DNA from: CAYRGQ01 sp964423925
GTDB lineage: Bacteria > Bacteroidota > Bacteroidia > Sphingobacteriales > Sphingobacteriaceae
DNA length: 32,355 nt
Direction: 5' to 3'
Assembly (NCBI GenBank): GCA_964423925.1
Contig: CAYRGQ010000034.1
Location: 1-32,355 of the forward strand
Within the stretch, counting starts at the first letter, position 1, and the number at the start of each line of letters is the position of its first letter. Under the pieces are notes generated by a model that had not been told where the DNA came from, did no database searches, and saw only the letters and a list, made by a program, of their open reading frames with translations. Below are positions 1 to 7,203 of the stretch, one piece after another. A program made the translations under genes and the position numbers.

Positions 1-323
1 GTGAACAAACGGTAATTCCATCACATTTGAGCGGGGACGCGGTATTGGTTTCGGCCACGAAGCAGGTAGAAGCGACTTACCATTCTCTTTGCCACGGCAC
101 GGGCCGAACCATGTCAAGGGCTGCGGCCAAACAGGCTGCCGCCACCTTCGACTACGATGCCCTGAGGGAGCGCATTTATATCCCCACAATGGTAAGCAAT
201 GAAAGTATAAAAACCGATGCGCCATTTTGCTATCGGGATCTGGACACGTGTCTCGCATTAATCGACGACTTAATCACCGTTGAGAAACGGTTTCGTGTTC
301 TGGCCTACCTGGGGCAGCTGTAA
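1..323 (+). CDS. RtcB-family RNA ligase homologue, C-terminal fragment (cut by window edge)
   Basis: An open frame enters from the left edge (first full codon at base 3) and ends at TAA 321-323. The visible part, about 107 residues, carries an RtcB-like end: VIPSHLSGDA corresponds to the conserved VIPGSMG segment, and CHGTGRTMSR corresponds to the HGAGR motif whose histidine is guanylylated in RtcB ligases. The usual A is T here, so it is not a copy of the complete RtcB at 30620-32053, which has HGAGRQMSR. The tail, with SIKTDAP and YRDLDTCL, matches the family's C-terminus, followed by an extension ending YLGQL. RtcB joins 2',3'-cyclic phosphate and 5'-OH RNA ends using GTP and Mn2+. Whether this paralogue is catalytically active cannot be judged because most metal ligands lie outside the window. 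It converges with the next gene. Confidence 0.85.
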   Translation, partial: EQTVIPSHLSGDAVLVSATKQVEATYHSLCHGTGRTMSRAAAKQAAATFDYDALRERIYIPTMVSNESIKTDAPFCYRDLDTCLALIDDLITVEKRFRVLAYLGQL

Positions 324-333
324 CGCCCCAGGT
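307..333. terminator. Hairpin between convergent genes, possible terminator
   Basis: A perfect 9-bp inverted repeat, ACCTGGGGC (307-315) and GCCCCAGGT (325-333), spans the stop codon of the RtcB fragment. The next gene converges from the other strand and ends at 355. The position fits a bidirectional terminator, but no T-run follows on either strand, so function is uncertain. Confidence 0.4.
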
Positions 334-354
334 TAGAAGGTTGACCTAAATGAA

Positions 355-1497
355 TTAGCCCACAAAAGCAAATCGATCGCGCGCGTCGATCGGCCATTGA
401 TCGACCACCTTACCCTGCTCGACTATGTTATAGGCCGAATACAAATTAACCGTAGGGCAAACATGGTAGGGCACGCCGTATAACGCCTGCCCTAACATAT
501 AGCCGTGGTTAAGCGGCGCTTCCAGCACCAAGTGTTCCTCACTTTGCCGTAATGCACGCAAATCAGGCGCATTCAAGAAGGTCACCCGTTTATCGATTGG
601 CTGCTCGGCAGCCACGGCTTTGTGCCCGAGATCGACGCATATCGTGGTGGGCGACGGCAAGGAAATCACCCGGCAAAGGACTACCGCAGCGGGCAGAAAT
701 TCCTGTTGCGGACAATCTTGAGCGTATCCTTGATCCCACAATACGTACGTACCGGGGCTGCATTGCACTTCCGGACGCACCGCATAGTAGGGAAACGACG
801 GTGAGCCACCGACGATAACTTCCAGCGAAGGTAACTGACAAGACTTCCGGGCTTGTTCAACAAAGTCTTGTAGCAGCGTATAATTTTGATCGCATTGCGC
901 ATACAGCTTCACCGCATCACGCTCCCGCACGTGCCCATCGTATGCATGCACGCCCACGAGCTGTAATCCGTCCAACGAGTGGCACAGCCCCACTAAATCA
1001 AGGGAAGCTGCCGAGATGGGCGCGCCCGTACGACCCATGCCGATATCCAAATCGACGTATACCCGCACGCGTGTTTGGTGCGCTACCGCCAACTGGGACA
1101 GCTGTTGGGCTGCGTGTGTAGCGTCCACGATTACCGAAAAACGCAGGTTCGGATATTCCGCTTGAAGGCCCAAAAACATCTCCGCTCGCGGACCATATAG
1201 CGGAAACGCGAGCAAGATATCTGGGGCACCCGCTCGCGCAAGCATCCGTGCCTCTCCAAGGGTCGCACATTTAAAACGCGTGATCCCCGCGGCGAGCTGG
1301 CATTGGGTAATTTTCGAGCTTTTGTGGGTCTTCACATGTGGACGCAAGCGAGTGACATCCCCGACCATCGCATTTGCCAACGCAATATTATGTTCCAAAC
1401 GATCTTTATAAAGCAATAAGGCCGGCGAATCCAGGGCGGACACGTTCGTAATTTCATACCACGATTCGTCGATTCGAAGGTCTTTTTGAGGTTTCAT
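355..1497 (-). CDS. D-threonine aldolase / D-serine dehydratase-like PLP enzyme
   Basis: This 380-aa protein is a fold-type III (alanine-racemase-like) PLP enzyme of the D-TA/DSD family, which cleaves or dehydrates D-beta-hydroxy amino acids in the cytoplasm. The motif RPHVKTHK (residues 52-59) holds the expected PLP lysine, K56. VDLDIGMGRTG in the barrel and GGSPSFP further on are family features. Near the end, HVCPTVNL places H345 and C347 at the metal site. His-x-Cys is the zinc pair described for vertebrate D-serine dehydratase, whereas characterised D-threonine aldolases use His-x-Asp, so dehydratase-type chemistry is somewhat favoured. The ATG at 1497 is preferred over the in-frame GTG at 1500 because it is the stronger start and lies just behind a promoter-like element. 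Length is normal for the family. It seems to be a single-gene transcript. The exact substrate is unknown. Confidence 0.85.
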   Translation of the reverse strand: MKPQKDLRIDESWYEITNVSALDSPALLLYKDRLEHNIALANAMVGDVTRLRPHVKTHKSSKITQCQLAAGITRFKCATLGEARMLARAGAPDILLAFPLYGPRAEMFLGLQAEYPNLRFSVIVDATHAAQQLSQLAVAHQTRVRVYVDLDIGMGRTGAPISAASLDLVGLCHSLDGLQLVGVHAYDGHVRERDAVKLYAQCDQNYTLLQDFVEQARKSCQLPSLEVIVGGSPSFPYYAVRPEVQCSPGTYVLWDQGYAQDCPQQEFLPAAVVLCRVISLPSPTTICVDLGHKAVAAEQPIDKRVTFLNAPDLRALRQSEEHLVLEAPLNHGYMLGQALYGVPYHVCPTVNLYSAYNIVEQGKVVDQWPIDARDRFAFVG

Positions 1498-1513
1498 CAC
1501 ACGATATTGAAAT

Positions 1514-1521
1514 CAAACATA
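1514..1521 (-). promoter_or_regulatory. Bacteroidota-type -7 promoter element
   Basis: Read on the minus strand the bases are TATGTTTG, a perfect match to the Bacteroidota -7 consensus TAnnTTTG. It lies 17 nt ahead of the ATG of the D-TA/DSD-like gene, giving a predicted leader of about 10 nt. No TTTG -33 box is evident at the usual spacing. Confidence 0.4.
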
Positions 1522-1570
1522 TCAAAATGACAATGTATCCTAATAAAAATCGTTGCATGAAAGACAACCG

Positions 1571-2352
1571 TTATTCATAGGACGATGCTGCTTCTTTTGC
1601 ACCCAGTTTGTAAAGAATGTGCTTTAGACCACGCATCTCCTCTAGTAAGCCGGTCTCAGCATCTTCTTCGGTATCATGATTAATTATGCCTATGGGACCG
1701 CGATAATCGCTATCCCGTACCAACTGGATCAAATCCTTCTCCACGTCGCCTTGCCCCGTGCGATAAAAGTTGTCGCGATCGCCTTTTTTTAATCCTGCAA
1801 TGTTTANNNNNNNNNNNNNNNNNNNNNNNNNNNNNNNNNNNNNNNNNNNNNNNNNNNNNNNNNNNNNNNNNNNNNNNNNNNNNNNNNNNNNNNNNNNNNN
1901 NNNNNNCTCATCTGTGCAATTTTTTCGGATTGGTTCAGGTTGTTAAAATCACCCCACTCCCCCATCAATAACCAAATCTGAGTCGAAATCTTGTTGCGCG
2001 CTAAGAAGTCGAAAATTTCTTGAATATTTCGATCGTCCTGCGGATTGGGCCCCGACATCATCCAGAATCCGGTCAGCTCGATACCGTATTTATTCAACGC
2101 GCGCCATTCATCGTCAAATGTTGGTATGTGTTCCTCGCGCCAATCGTAAGCAAGCTTTTTAATGCCTAAGGAAGCCAACATTTTAGCGCGCTCTTCGGGT
2201 CCGCGCTGCTTGGCGTCGAACGGGACTACGCACCACGCCAACAGGTTCTGCTTTGAAAACACATCATTGGCGGTGGACGCCTTACGTGTTTTACATCCGG
2301 CGAAACCAACCACACACATGATTGTGACCATGCACCAAAATTTACCTTTCAT
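1571..2352 (-). CDS. Sugar isomerase/epimerase-like TIM-barrel lipoprotein, interrupted by assembly gap
   Basis: The N-terminal part (2352-1907) starts with a lipoprotein signal peptide whose lipobox is FAGC, with C20 as the lipidated residue, followed by text typical of xylose-isomerase-like TIM barrels (LAWCVVPFDA, LGIKKLAYDWR). After 100 N the same strand continues from 1806 with NIAGLKKGDRD, GQGDVEKDLIQ and YRGPIGIINHD, which is the end of this family, and stops at TAA 1571-1573. The two halves are therefore one gene, not two. The distance 1571-2352 is not a multiple of three, which shows the N run is a placeholder of unknown true length. The protein is probably a periplasm-facing lipoprotein in carbohydrate metabolism; the substrate is unknown. 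The metal-binding residues of the barrel would lie mostly in the gap. Confidence 0.75.
1807..1906. other. Assembly gap (100 N)
   Basis: Exactly 100 N, the conventional size for a scaffold gap of unknown length. It falls inside the isomerase-like lipoprotein gene, and the flanking coding parts are out of frame across 100 bases. Confidence 0.98.
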
Positions 2353-2469
2353 GATCGATTCATTTTAACACCTATTTTCCTATCTAACACGCGTACGCGG
2401 AACACTGCGTACTACCGTCTGACCAAATTGACCTACCTATCTAATTTTGCATTCGCGGTAAAACGTGAC

Positions 2470-2499
2470 AGCCGAAGATCTCGACAAAAACCTTCGGCT
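2470..2499 (-). terminator. Possible terminator hairpin after the PQQ dehydrogenase gene
   Basis: An 8-bp perfect inverted repeat, AGCCGAAG (2470-2477) and CTTCGGCT (2492-2499), with a 14-nt loop, lies 36 nt beyond the PQQ dehydrogenase stop codon in the direction of transcription. On the minus strand a short TTTT follows six bases later. The long loop and weak T-run make this a moderate candidate. The rest of 2353-2534 shows no gene. Confidence 0.45.
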
Positions 2500-2534
2500 T
2501 CGTATCCGGCTCTTTGTAATAGTACCTATTTCTA

Positions 2535-4637
2535 TCATTCGTCATCCGGTAAGGCAAACGCAACATAAGCATCGCCGGTTTTTGTACCCAATTTGCCGCC
2601 ACCAGTGGCGGGAATCAATACGTATTGCTTTCCGTCTATGGCGTAGGTACTGGGTACAGCATACCCCCCAAAGGGCAACTGCGCTTCCCATAATATTTCA
2701 CCGGTATCCTTGTCAAAGGCACGGATTCGCTCGTCTCGGGTAGCCGCAACGAAAACCAAGCCGCCAGCGGTAGCAATGCTACCTCCAAAATTCTCTGTAC
2801 CTGTCAACGGGATCCCGCGAGCCGTTAACTCAGGATACTCACCCAACGGGACCTTCCATTTTATTTTGCCCGACCGCAAGTCAATGGCATTCATCGTACC
2901 CCAGGGAGGCCGGGTGGCAGGATAGCCTTGTGGATCCAAAAATTTATGATAACCGGTAGAAGCGTAATACGGTTTGACGGAATCTGCCGACGACGCACCA
3001 CCCTCCATGTCCAGATCAAGGAGATAGGAGGCCATCAGTTGCACATCGTCTTCGAGAATGTGCGCGAATCCTGGCATCGTGCCTTTTCCGTTTTTGATAA
3101 CGTCGACGATCACCGGTTTGGCATATTTCGCCGCCAGCCCAACTAAACCTGGGTTTGCGCCAAGGCCTTTACGATCCGCGCCGTGACAACTCGCGCAGCC
3201 GTTAGCTAAAAATAATCGTTCGCCGCCATGCCTTTTGGTCTCATGCGGCGATTGCTCGCCGTTTGCAGCGTTGATATCGCGCATGGTAATATTCCACGCA
3301 ATATCATTGGCATTGACGAAAAGCAGCTCTCCCTCAGGATCATACGACCCGCCACCCCATTCGGCCCCACCATGAATACCGTAGAAAAGCACGCCTTTGG
3401 TCGTGGGTGGGATATACCAACCGACGTCGGAATTCAGAAATTTATCACGAGCGTATCGGTTAGCTTCTTCACTGATATCGGTTAAATCATCAATATGCAA
3501 CACCTGTTTCGAAAACGGCTCCGGCCATAAGACATAGGGCTGTGTGGGCGCCGCATATTGCCCAGGCAAACTACTTGCTGCTACTTCGCGCTCTTCTACC
3601 TCGGACAAGAGTTCTCCGGTCAGTCGGTTAAAGAGCAATACGTTTCCTGTTTTGGTCAGTTGGATGACCCCCGGAATCTTCTTACCGTCTTTGTACAGGG
3701 GGGTCAAAATAGGGGCACATGGCAAATCCAAATCCCACAAATCATTACGTATGGCTTGAAAGTGCCATTTGCGTTGTCCCGTGGATGCGTCTAATGCAAC
3801 CACACAATTACCGTACAGTTGGTCTCCGGCATTATCCGGGCGATAAAAATCGTCCTTCGGTTGGCCTGTAGCGAAAAACACCATGCCATTTTCCGAGTCC
3901 ACGGATAAACCTCCCCACACGTTGACACCGCCGCCACTTTTCCAAAAATCGGGATTACCCCAGGTTTCATAACCGACTTCATCGGGATGGGGAATTGTAT
4001 GGAAAATCCATTCCCGCTCACCGGTAAAGACGTTAAAAGCACTTACATTGGCGGGCGACGACCAAGTCATGGCCCCCACAATAACTTTATCCTCGTATAG
4101 CACGGGAGCTGCGGGCGCGGTAATGCCCATTTGATCGGCGGGCTTGACCAACCCCTCATTAAGCGATATACGTCCCCGATCGCCAAAGTCCACGACAGGT
4201 GAACCGTCGTCTGCATGAATAGCATTTAAATATCCGCCACTCGTGAAGAAGATGCGATCACGCTCGTTCTTTTTACGCCAATACGAGATCCCTCTATTTA
4301 CACCCCCAAATTGTTCTCCCGCTCTTGCCGGATTAAACCGCCATCGTTCCGTTCCATTGGCTCCGTTAAGGGCGATCACCTCTTGTTGCGGCGTAGTGAC
4401 GTAGACGACACCATCTACGATAATGGGATTCATTTGCACATTACCGTGAGGTACGCCAGAATGAAAAACCCATGCCTGCTGCAGTTGAGCCACGTTAGCT
4501 TTGGTAAGCTGCTTCAAAGGCGAATATTTCGTCTGCCCCGAGGTACCACCCGGATAAGCCCAATCATCATCCGAAAAGGGCCGTTCTTGTGTGCACCCCC
4601 ATAGCAAGCAAAATCCGAGGAAAAGTAAAAAACGCAT
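2535..4637 (-). CDS. PQQ-dependent dehydrogenase lipoprotein with inserted cytochrome c domain
   Basis: This 700-aa quinoprotein probably oxidises a sugar or alcohol outside the cytoplasm and passes electrons to its own heme. It starts with a lipoprotein signal (MRFLLFLGFCLLWGC, lipidated C15). The ATG at 4637 is chosen because the upstream in-frame start at 4643 is a TTG. PQQ propeller features follow: YPGGTSGQTKYSPL near the start, NGANGTERW, DASTGQRKWHFQ, and later IDLRSGKIKWKVPLG and DKDTGEILWE. A mono-heme cytochrome c domain interrupts the propeller: CASCH places C481, C484 and H485, and MPGF places M521 as the likely sixth ligand. The propeller resumes at about residue 560 with RPPWGTMNAIDL. 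This layout resembles membrane-bound glucose-dehydrogenase-type quinoproteins annotated in Bacteroidota. The substrate is not determined by sequence. It stands alone on its transcript. Confidence 0.9.
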   Translation of the reverse strand: MRFLLFLGFCLLWGCTQERPFSDDDWAYPGGTSGQTKYSPLKQLTKANVAQLQQAWVFHSGVPHGNVQMNPIIVDGVVYVTTPQQEVIALNGANGTERWRFNPARAGEQFGGVNRGISYWRKKNERDRIFFTSGGYLNAIHADDGSPVVDFGDRGRISLNEGLVKPADQMGITAPAAPVLYEDKVIVGAMTWSSPANVSAFNVFTGEREWIFHTIPHPDEVGYETWGNPDFWKSGGGVNVWGGLSVDSENGMVFFATGQPKDDFYRPDNAGDQLYGNCVVALDASTGQRKWHFQAIRNDLWDLDLPCAPILTPLYKDGKKIPGVIQLTKTGNVLLFNRLTGELLSEVEEREVAASSLPGQYAAPTQPYVLWPEPFSKQVLHIDDLTDISEEANRYARDKFLNSDVGWYIPPTTKGVLFYGIHGGAEWGGGSYDPEGELLFVNANDIAWNITMRDINAANGEQSPHETKRHGGERLFLANGCASCHGADRKGLGANPGLVGLAAKYAKPVIVDVIKNGKGTMPGFAHILEDDVQLMASYLLDLDMEGGASSADSVKPYYASTGYHKFLDPQGYPATRPPWGTMNAIDLRSGKIKWKVPLGEYPELTARGIPLTGTENFGGSIATAGGLVFVAATRDERIRAFDKDTGEILWEAQLPFGGYAVPSTYAIDGKQYVLIPATGGGKLGTKTGDAYVAFALPDDE

Positions 4638-4774
4638 GATCAATACGTATTAGCTTGGGCGTGGAGCACACTCAACGATTTCTCCTTCTACCGAAACTTC
4701 TACCGACCGTGCCGTATGCTGGCAATAGGCTGCACGGATAAATTTGATTAAATTGAATAAGTTTTTTTATGGTT

Positions 4775-4846
4775 GACATACGTTATAAAAGGTTATCGCT
4801 GACTATCTACCGCAAAATAAACATTTAATACGTAACGTCGTATGTC
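4775..4846. repeat. Spaced dyad, possible regulatory site
   Basis: GACATACG (4775-4782) and its exact reverse complement CGTATGTC (4839-4846) are separated by 56 nt. The pair sits 138-209 nt ahead of the PQQ dehydrogenase start. It could be an operator pair, but an 8-bp arm can also occur by chance. Confidence 0.2.
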
Positions 4847-4974
4847 CATGACGAAATCATGCGATGTAACTACCAAGAAGCGTGACGCGAAAGAAAGAAG
4901 GTGTAGCCCAAAAAACTAGGGCGGACACACCAGTACCGCCAGAACTGCTGAGAAGATATGCTACAACCGTACCT

Positions 4975-5012
4975 GTGCTTCCAATAGTGCCTAAAAAAAG
5001 CGCCGGAAGCAC
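4975..5012. repeat. Inverted repeat (strongest of a hairpin cluster)
   Basis: GTGCTTCC (4975-4982) and GGAAGCAC (5005-5012) form an 8-bp perfect stem around a 22-nt loop. Close by are GGCGG/CCGCC (4920-4924 and 4936-4940), ACAGGG/CCCTGT (5018-5023 and 5032-5037) and the palindrome AACCTAGGTT (5057-5066). The grouping suggests a structured transcript or a terminator cluster for the crystallin-like gene, which ends at 5296. Confidence 0.35.
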
Positions 5013-5295
5013 GCCAAACAGGGAACATTGGCCCTGTAGAAGCTGCAGATCAAGTCAACCTAGGTTAAACCTTAAAGACCCCTTTCTATCAGCTTCCTTG
5101 TTGTCGTTTCGATTTTTTGAATACGATCCGTACTCCATAACGGCATATCCGGATAAGGTCCACGCATCCGTATTTGCATTGCCGAGTGAACCAATGTTGG
5201 ACAACAAACGTCGCTTACCCGCTCCCACCCCATTGCCGATTTCTTGAATGACCGGCGCAACGGACAGGTGTGTTACGCTGCGAGGTTTTCGCGCC

Positions 5296-6786
5296 CTACC
5301 TATTAGCGACGGCCTCGCCCATCGCCTTCAGCACGGCTACCGATGCGTCCACCAAGACAGCTTGTCGATCAGTTATCGTCAGACTGTAAGCTTCGCCCGT
5401 ACTTCGTAGTGCTTGCTTCAGGCTGTCGGCAAAGGCCGCTTCCAACGACTCATAGCCATGCACTTCCGTCACGACCTCCCCTCCTTTTTCGACATGGATC
5501 ATTCTCCCCTCGGCATTATAGGCAAACACGCCACTCGCAGGCGCCGCATAATCGTCGAGATCTTTGACAATAAAGATATCGATGCTGCCCGCTACCGCAA
5601 ACAGCTTGCCCGTGGGATCAAAAATCGCCTGCAACAGCAAGTGGTCGTCCATACGGTTGTCGGTAATCGCGTCTATCTTAACGGAGCTTAGCGCCCCGCC
5701 ACGGGCGTAGAAAAAGGTATTGTCAGGGTAATACGTCCGATAGGCATATACATCTTCGGCGAATTCGACGTAGGGGTTATGCTTCGTATAGTCCCACCTA
5801 TCCGTGCCCAGCGTTTCCAAAAATCGCGCCTCGTTAAAGGTTATGGGCGGATTCGCGTCTGGCCCATACAGCTCTTGGTAATAGGCAAGGACTAGGCGGG
5901 CGATACCATGCGACACGATAGCTGGGAAATTAGAAGTGCCCCCATCGCTCTGAAATTTAAATACTGCACTGAGCACCACATTCAGGTGATCAACGCAGAA
6001 CGTCAAAACTTTGGCCGTATACCTGATCAGCGTGTTGATTTCTACCGTCGCTACGACGCCAATCCCATTCGTAAGGACGATCACCGCACCATCGGCAATG
6101 GCCATGGCGCCGTACTTCGCCAATTCGATCGATCCATCAATTAGTTTGATTGCCCACTCGGGAATCTGCGTAGCCTCGGCAATATCATAGGTTACGGTAA
6201 TCCGGTCTACGAAGCCGCCTTGCAGATCCATGCTAAAGCTGATAACCGCGTGATCGTCCTGCTCTGCTTGGATGTGGTCCACGTCCATGGTAAAGGAAAC
6301 TTTATTATCTGCCAATACGATCGAAGGGTCATAGATTCGGTATTCTGAATCCTGCGCATACCATTCGGTGGCGTAACGATTATTTTTACGGACACGCTGT
6401 GAGCCGGGATAGAGCGTCAAGAGGTTGGCTACTACCGCACTGCTATCGATACCAGGTTGGTGGTCATACAGCTGAAAACTCTCGATCGTATCGTCCATGT
6501 CCCCCTCGCCATTTTCATCCCAAAGCGATTTCATAGACATGTGCTGGTTGGGCCCGATTAACGCTGTCCGCCCTTGGAAATTTGCTTTGGAATACACGCG
6601 CACCCAAGTTTGGGAACTTGTATCTACCCAGCTGATATCGTCTTTCATATCGTTATCGAACGTGGTTCCCTCCCATAGCACTTGGCTAAGGTCCGCTACG
6701 GTCTGCGGACCGTCGAAATTTTTATACGCATCGGTCCCCTTTTTGCCGTCGGTTTTCTTGTAGAACGTGACATTGCAGTTTGACAT
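5296..6786 (-). CDS. Beta/gamma-crystallin-like protein with hydrophobic core, candidate injection-system cargo
   Basis: This 496-aa protein has no recognised overall family. Residues about 5-108 resemble a beta/gamma-crystallin domain: two related halves ending in MKDDISW (47-53) and MDDTIESF (97-104), with WVRVYSKANFQGR starting the second half. The acidic Ca2+-site pattern is present but imperfect. There is no signal peptide. Residues about 224-282 are strongly hydrophobic and rich in A, V, I and G (YGAMAIADGAVIVLTNGIGV, then VLTFCVDHLNVVLSAVF), a pattern compatible with membrane insertion or a buried helical core. A mixed C-terminal part (about 365-496) follows. The gene lies 417 nt beyond the last injection-system gene on the same strand and appears to have its own promoter. 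Lack of a signal peptide together with this location fits a cargo or effector, but a role unrelated to the system is possible. Confidence 0.7.
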   Translation of the reverse strand: MSNCNVTFYKKTDGKKGTDAYKNFDGPQTVADLSQVLWEGTTFDNDMKDDISWVDTSSQTWVRVYSKANFQGRTALIGPNQHMSMKSLWDENGEGDMDDTIESFQLYDHQPGIDSSAVVANLLTLYPGSQRVRKNNRYATEWYAQDSEYRIYDPSIVLADNKVSFTMDVDHIQAEQDDHAVISFSMDLQGGFVDRITVTYDIAEATQIPEWAIKLIDGSIELAKYGAMAIADGAVIVLTNGIGVVATVEINTLIRYTAKVLTFCVDHLNVVLSAVFKFQSDGGTSNFPAIVSHGIARLVLAYYQELYGPDANPPITFNEARFLETLGTDRWDYTKHNPYVEFAEDVYAYRTYYPDNTFFYARGGALSSVKIDAITDNRMDDHLLLQAIFDPTGKLFAVAGSIDIFIVKDLDDYAAPASGVFAYNAEGRMIHVEKGGEVVTEVHGYESLEAAFADSLKQALRSTGEAYSLTITDRQAVLVDASVAVLKAMGEAVANR

Positions 6787-7203
6787 AATTTAATTGTTTT
6801 TAATGAGGTAGATGATGTGCGCTTATCCGGGTCGGCCCACCAAGGAGGTTAGACCCGCTAAAGCACATTTATTGTTTTTCATGTGTAGCAATACGCTGGT
6901 GGAGCCAGCGAATTTCACAAAACTAGGGTATAGATCCTGCTCCGCCTATCCCTCCTTTGGGGGGGATGATGTTAGGTTATGAAAACGCATTATCAGTGTA
7001 GCTACGTGCTGGCTCGCCAATGCAGCAAAGTTTGCGACCTCCGTGGAGCAAATGGATGATCGGATGTTTGGAGAAATATGGCTCGTACCCACGAAATATC
7101 GGACGCGTCATAGCGCATTGCTATTACGCTCTGGTGCAGACTTCCCAATTCAGAGAACTGTTGAATTAAGCTTGCAGACCATCCCGCACGTTCCGACGAC
7201 GGT
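6787..7203. other. Intergenic region between injection operon and crystallin-like gene
   Basis: No gene is supported here. A short plus-strand frame with an ATG at about 7051 ends at 7206, but it has no recognisable content. A hairpin with arms ATCCCTCC (6948-6955) and GGGGGGAT (6960-6967), one G-T wobble on the plus strand, lies between the operon end and the predicted promoter. A weaker stem with arms GGGTC (6829-6833) and GACCC (6852-6856) would lie in the leader of the crystallin-like transcript. Confidence 0.5.
6918..6925 (-). promoter_or_regulatory. Bacteroidota-type -7 element ahead of the crystallin-like gene
   Basis: On the minus strand these bases read TAGTTTTG, a full match to TAnnTTTG. 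The start codon lies at 6786, so the leader would be about 125 nt. No -33 box is seen at the usual distance. The element supports independent transcription of the crystallin-like gene. Confidence 0.3.

Larger units (their letters stand above)
4638..5295. other. Intergenic region, no supported gene; several inverted repeats
   Basis: This stretch lies between the crystallin-like gene and the PQQ dehydrogenase gene, both on the minus strand. Open frames are present on both strands (for example 4882-5247 plus, 5072-5260 minus), but none resembles a known protein, has a convincing start or is long. The bases contain four inverted repeats or palindromes between 4920 and 5066 and a spaced dyad at 4775-4846, listed separately. 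It is unusually large for this compact region and may hold a decayed gene or a small RNA; neither is proven. Confidence 0.5.

Noticed and set aside
4971..4984. 14-base match (ACCTGTGCTTCCAA) with the end of the 1225-aa gene near 9940
   Set aside because: About two such 14-base matches are expected by chance in 32 kb, and the match does not extend. No case for a duplicated gene fragment.
4882..5247. Plus-strand 121-codon frame in the intergenic region
   Set aside because: No recognisable domain, proline- and arginine-rich composition typical of shadow frames, overlaps competing frames on both strands and the inverted repeats.
6852..6852. Anti-Shine-Dalgarno-like bases (ACCTCCTT on the minus strand, near 6841-6850) in the crystallin-gene leader
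   Set aside because: Short pyrimidine run inside a weak stem; no reason to infer a regulatory role, especially where Shine-Dalgarno sites are rarely used.
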